From: Pontibacter virosus
Lineage (GTDB): Bacteria > Bacteroidota > Bacteroidia > Cytophagales > Hymenobacteraceae
Direction of reading: 5' to 3'
Length of the DNA: 64,000 bases
NCBI RefSeq assembly: GCF_003096355.1
Contig: NZ_QEKI01000004.1
Span: forward strand, 372,001 to 436,000
A program made the translations under genes and the position numbers. This document shows, one piece after another, positions 60,893 through 64,000 of this stretch. The stretch's first letter is position 1; each line of letters starts with the position of its first letter. The notes beneath the pieces are model-generated. The model saw nothing but the letters and a program-made list of their open reading frames with translations. It ran no database searches and was not told where the DNA came from.

Positions 60893-63800
60893 TTACTGGC
60901 CTCGGTAATGGTACTCGTAACTCTTCAAAACATTGCCCGCGTGGTCTTTCACCACCTTCAGGCGACTTAAAACGTCGTATTCGTAATAAACAGTTTTGCC
61001 ATTTGTGTCTGCCATGCTTGTTACACCTACCAGCGGGTTATAAGTATAGGTTTTCATTTCAGCACCAGGCGGAACGATGCGTAATTCGTCTATCCGGTCT
61101 CCTGTACAGGTGACCTGCCCCCCATTGTATAGCTGTTTCACCAGGCTCCACTTATTATCGGTCGCTGACCACTTCCAGTAAGATAATGTAGACCCAGGCA
61201 GTGGCGAAAAACCGGCGGGTGGCGAAAACGTATAGTCTCCGCTATGGAATCGATTGCCCGTCTTAGCGCTTTCACCCTCCGTCCCGGTAGCCTCAAAGCT
61301 TGTATGAAATACTTGGTCAGCGGTAGCGTTTTTCACCTCGGCTGTCGGGTAGGCCGCATTATATCCCCACAGGTAAGTCAGCGGTGGGCCATACTCGGGA
61401 AGGGCTTCAATCAGGTTCCCCTTGTCATCATACGCTTTCATGTATATTTCCCGCCTGTAACGGCTGTCATGGCTGAGTTTGAAATCGCTGCTGATCACTG
61501 ATTGCACAAAGTCAGACGCTGCTATGGGCTCCTTGACGAATGCCGACAACTTCTCCTCCAACCGAATGCCCCCACCCGCGGCACCGAAATCCCTGAACTT
61601 ATTCAGCACTGAGCTCTGCAGCACCCTTCCGTTAGCATCCTGCAGCCAGACGAGCTCCTCCACAACGGGAGAGAGCATATGCGATGCCTGCATTTTCTCC
61701 AAGGTGGTCGCAGCATTGTTCTCAGACCTTAGCTCCGCCGTCATGGCCGTTGCAAACTCCTCGCAGCTCGAGTACGGGTAACACGCACGGTCCACTTCTT
61801 TGCAATGCCCCACATGGTCATTGGCAGCACACCATTGCACTTGGTCTGCATAGTAGCTGTTGAGAATCCCGTCAAAAGCGTAGTCCCCCGGATACCTGTA
61901 CTCCACAATCTGTGACTGACCCTTGCTGTCCGTCAGGGCCTGCTCCCTGATCAGGTTGCTTGCATTATAGCTGTATTCCTTCTTTGAGGTGAATGGAGGT
62001 GTTTTTTCATTGAATTCAATCAGTTCCTCCTTCACCAGGTTAAAGCGGTAGAGAGGAATCTGGTAAGCAGTGGCATAGTAGCCGCTTACAGGACTGCATA
62101 GCTTTTGCTTGCGGACCTCCACCATGCGCACCGCCTCCCGGGAGGACTTTTCATAGTGCATGATAGCCTTTCGAACTTCTCTGGCTGACTCGTCATAATC
62201 CTGCCGGAGCAGAAGCTTTCCCCTTAGAATACTCCTGTCATTGTAAGGGGAGTAAAAACTCGTCTGATAATGCGTTCTACCATTGGCAGACAGGTCTCCG
62301 TACTCAGACGTGAGTTCCACCCCGCCTGGCACGCTGGATTCAGAATTTGTATCAAAATTACTGAAAGTGTACCTGGTAAAGCCATTGCCAACAGAACGCT
62401 CTATCACCTCCGAGTACCCGATATGGCTGCCATCCCCATTCAGGCCAAAGGGAAGCAGGGAGCCACTGTTGAAATACGAATAGGTGTAGTGATTTCCCTC
62501 TATATCCTTACTTTCGTAATCATCCCACGCATACTGAGTCAGCCCGCCGAGAATGCCGCTGGAGTTCAAATGATCTGGATTTTCATTGCCGTTGAAGCCT
62601 TTCACATAGTAGAATTCCTTTGCTGCGAGCAATTGTCCGTCGTAGTTGTAAGATTTAATCTCCTTGATCCGCAGACCTCCTGCCTTGCGATTTGAGTACC
62701 CCTGTTGAAATGATACGCGGTCCCTGTCCACCACCTTGTAGTAGGCATGTGGCTCAAAGCTGAATTCAGTATACCCCTTTGTCGGGAAAGTAATTCTATT
62801 GATAGTCTCCGCCCGCTGGTACACTCCTGAGCCATCTGGTTGGCGCAAGGCATGATAGGTATGGATAGAGATATTGTTCATGCCGCACAGGTCTGCTCCA
62901 TTGAAGTAGCCCCAGTGATCGACAGCATCCACGTTGTAAGGGGGAAGCTTGACTGTTTCGTTGTAACTTATCACATACGGCTCGGAGGGCTTGCCATCCC
63001 GCCCCGTCTCCGTAACCTTGTGGAGTTTCAGCCGCCTTTTCTTTCCATCGCCATCCACAGATGGGTAATATGCCAGCGAAAACCTCTTTATTAATTGGCC
63101 ATCTTTTCCATTGATACTCATACTTTCCAGCTTCTTCCACTCCAGGTCGGACACACGCTGCAGGTACCTGGAGAAGGGATAGTAGTCTTCTGTATGCTTC
63201 AGATCCTTCTCATGATAATTAAGCTCGTCACTCTTTGAAATCGAAAAACTTACAGTGTAGTTGGCTGAGGAAATCTTTTCCAGATAAACCGGGAGAATCA
63301 GGAATCCGTCAGCCGCTCCCATTGTTGTCGAAACAGGATCACCGTCCACGCAGGTGTAACCGTGCCCGCTGAAGGTGTTTGTATGACAGCTCGTACCATT
63401 TCTTTCTGCGGACACACTGGAATCAATTATACTGTTGCCAATCGAAGCAACCGGAGGTCCCGGCCGGTAACGAAAGGTCACTTCCGTCCCTGAAGCAGGA
63501 ATAATTTTAGTGAGATACCAACTGGTGGGAACCAGCTCCTCCTCGTTCTGTCCCCTGTAGCTCACACTGAACTCCGTGGCGTCCGCCACGGTTTCATCAG
63601 AACCGTCCTGCACTTGCTGCCCTCCGAACACATACCTTGTTCCATCAGGCGTGATCAGCGTGAACTCATTGAAGAAGCGGTGTCGATAGTTCTTCATCAA
63701 ATCCGGAATGTCGAAACCGGTCGTTGTAGCGACTTTACTCGCCCGCCAGAGTACGGTAGTCTCATTGACAAATCCTGTTGCAGCGTTGAATTCCACCTTT

Positions 63801-64000
63801 ATGTCCTGATCAGACACCACTTTCCACTTACCGTCATGCCCCAGCATGAATTTGCCTGAATACCCCATGAAGTTAAAGCTGAAAACATCGGCCATTATAT
63901 CATAAGTGGGGCCTTTATAATATTCTGATTCTCTGCCTTGAAATTCAGAAAACGCCTTATAATACGCCTCCAGCCTGTGGGGTTGATCCCAGTCATCTTG
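60893..64000 (-). CDS. RHS partner (shell) protein of module B, 5' end beyond window
   Basis: The frame stays open to the right edge (35 codons upstream of the first internal ATG, reading QDDWDQPHRLEAYYKAF), so the N-terminus, about 160 residues by comparison with the paralogue at 47043, is missing from the window. The segment YDIMADVFSFNFMGYSGKF aligns with YMPDIFTLNIGELNHKF of that paralogue. The middle is strand-rich SpvB/TcB-like sequence (RYLQRVSDLEWKKLESMSING, NRITFPTKGYTEFSFEPHAY). A carbohydrate-binding-like segment (HTSFEATGTEGESAKTGNRF) and C-terminal YD repeats (TYTYNPLVGVTSMADTNG, VYYEYDVLSRLKVVKDHAG) end where RHS-B begins 11 bases later. Confidence 0.85.
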   Translation of the reverse strand, partial: QDDWDQPHRLEAYYKAFSEFQGRESEYYKGPTYDIMADVFSFNFMGYSGKFMLGHDGKWKVVSDQDIKVEFNAATGFVNETTVLWRASKVATTTGFDIPDLMKNYRHRFFNEFTLITPDGTRYVFGGQQVQDGSDETVADATEFSVSYRGQNEEELVPTSWYLTKIIPASGTEVTFRYRPGPPVASIGNSIIDSSVSAERNGTSCHTNTFSGHGYTCVDGDPVSTTMGAADGFLILPVYLEKISSANYTVSFSISKSDELNYHEKDLKHTEDYYPFSRYLQRVSDLEWKKLESMSINGKDGQLIKRFSLAYYPSVDGDGKKRRLKLHKVTETGRDGKPSEPYVISYNETVKLPPYNVDAVDHWGYFNGADLCGMNNISIHTYHALRQPDGSGVYQRAETINRITFPTKGYTEFSFEPHAYYKVVDRDRVSFQQGYSNRKAGGLRIKEIKSYNYDGQLLAAKEFYYVKGFNGNENPDHLNSSGILGGLTQYAWDDYESKDIEGNHYTYSYFNSGSLLPFGLNGDGSHIGYSEVIERSVGNGFTRYTFSNFDTNSESSVPGGVELTSEYGDLSANGRTHYQTSFYSPYNDRSILRGKLLLRQDYDESAREVRKAIMHYEKSSREAVRMVEVRKQKLCSPVSGYYATAYQIPLYRFNLVKEELIEFNEKTPPFTSKKEYSYNASNLIREQALTDSKGQSQIVEYRYPGDYAFDGILNSYYADQVQWCAANDHVGHCKEVDRACYPYSSCEEFATAMTAELRSENNAATTLEKMQASHMLSPVVEELVWLQDANGRVLQSSVLNKFRDFGAAGGGIRLEEKLSAFVKEPIAASDFVQSVISSDFKLSHDSRYRREIYMKAYDDKGNLIEALPEYGPPLTYLWGYNAAYPTAEVKNATADQVFHTSFEATGTEGESAKTGNRFHSGDYTFSPPAGFSPLPGSTLSYWKWSATDNKWSLVKQLYNGGQVTCTGDRIDELRIVPPGAEMKTYTYNPLVGVTSMADTNGKTVYYEYDVLSRLKVVKDHAGNVLKSYEYHYRGQ

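Overview
The window looks like the chromosome of a Bacteroidetes bacterium, most likely order Cytophagales near Pontibacter/Hymenobacteraceae. This is an inference. It rests on TAnnTTTG-type -7 promoter boxes in front of many genes, an OmpA protein with thrombospondin-3 repeats, DUF3575, DUF421 and DUF5329 family proteins, a Rho factor with a long low-complexity insert, and very large two-gene RHS/YD-repeat loci.

The left part (about 1-37.6 kb) is a dense housekeeping region. In order it holds: rho (C-terminus cut by the window edge), serS, a small winged-helix-like protein, a TraB/GumN protein, a polX-GT9 glycosyltransferase pair, two small exported proteins, an EVE-domain protein, a large exported protein of unknown function, pyrR-pyrB, a repeat-filled intergenic region, an OmpA/TSP3 porin, Xaa-Pro aminopeptidase, a second GT9, an envelope lipoprotein, an M16 protease, an O-methyltransferase, a LysM lytic transglycosylase, an MFS exporter, dnaE (TTG start), a DUF3575 barrel, trxA, DUF421, a 642-residue exported protein, DUF5329, a STAS-like protein, an OmpA lipoprotein, a two-TM protein, a Cys/Met-metabolism PLP enzyme, a TVP38/TMEM64 protein and tRNA-Arg(ACG). 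Strong hairpin terminators sit between many of them. A short motif, consensus GCTATACCTG (or CAGGTATAGC), is scattered through this part both inside and between genes.

From the tRNA rightwards (37.6-64 kb) the window is accessory. Two paralogous modules are read on the minus strand. Each has an exported 'partner' shell protein that ends in YD repeats, then a giant exported RHS/YD-repeat protein (2181 and 2060 residues), then an AT-rich variable C-terminal tip, a small membrane or lipoprotein gene (probable immunity), and finally a roughly 340-bp GC-rich structured repeat present once per module. The first module carries leucine-rich repeats and a LamG domain; the second carries Ig/PKD-like domains and a tip that resembles the polymorphic toxin type 44 domain. 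The upstream partner of the second module runs off the right edge. Between the modules lies an AT-rich cargo segment with a divergent pair of unknown genes (a membrane protein and a soluble helical protein) and a 1.5-kb stretch with no convincing gene.

The two RHS modules resemble a TcB/TcC-type toxin cocoon whose shell proteins both carry export signals and whose payload and immunity have been exchanged behind a nearly invariant core. The duplicated structured repeat downstream of each module and the degenerate polymerase site of PolX are the other main points of interest.
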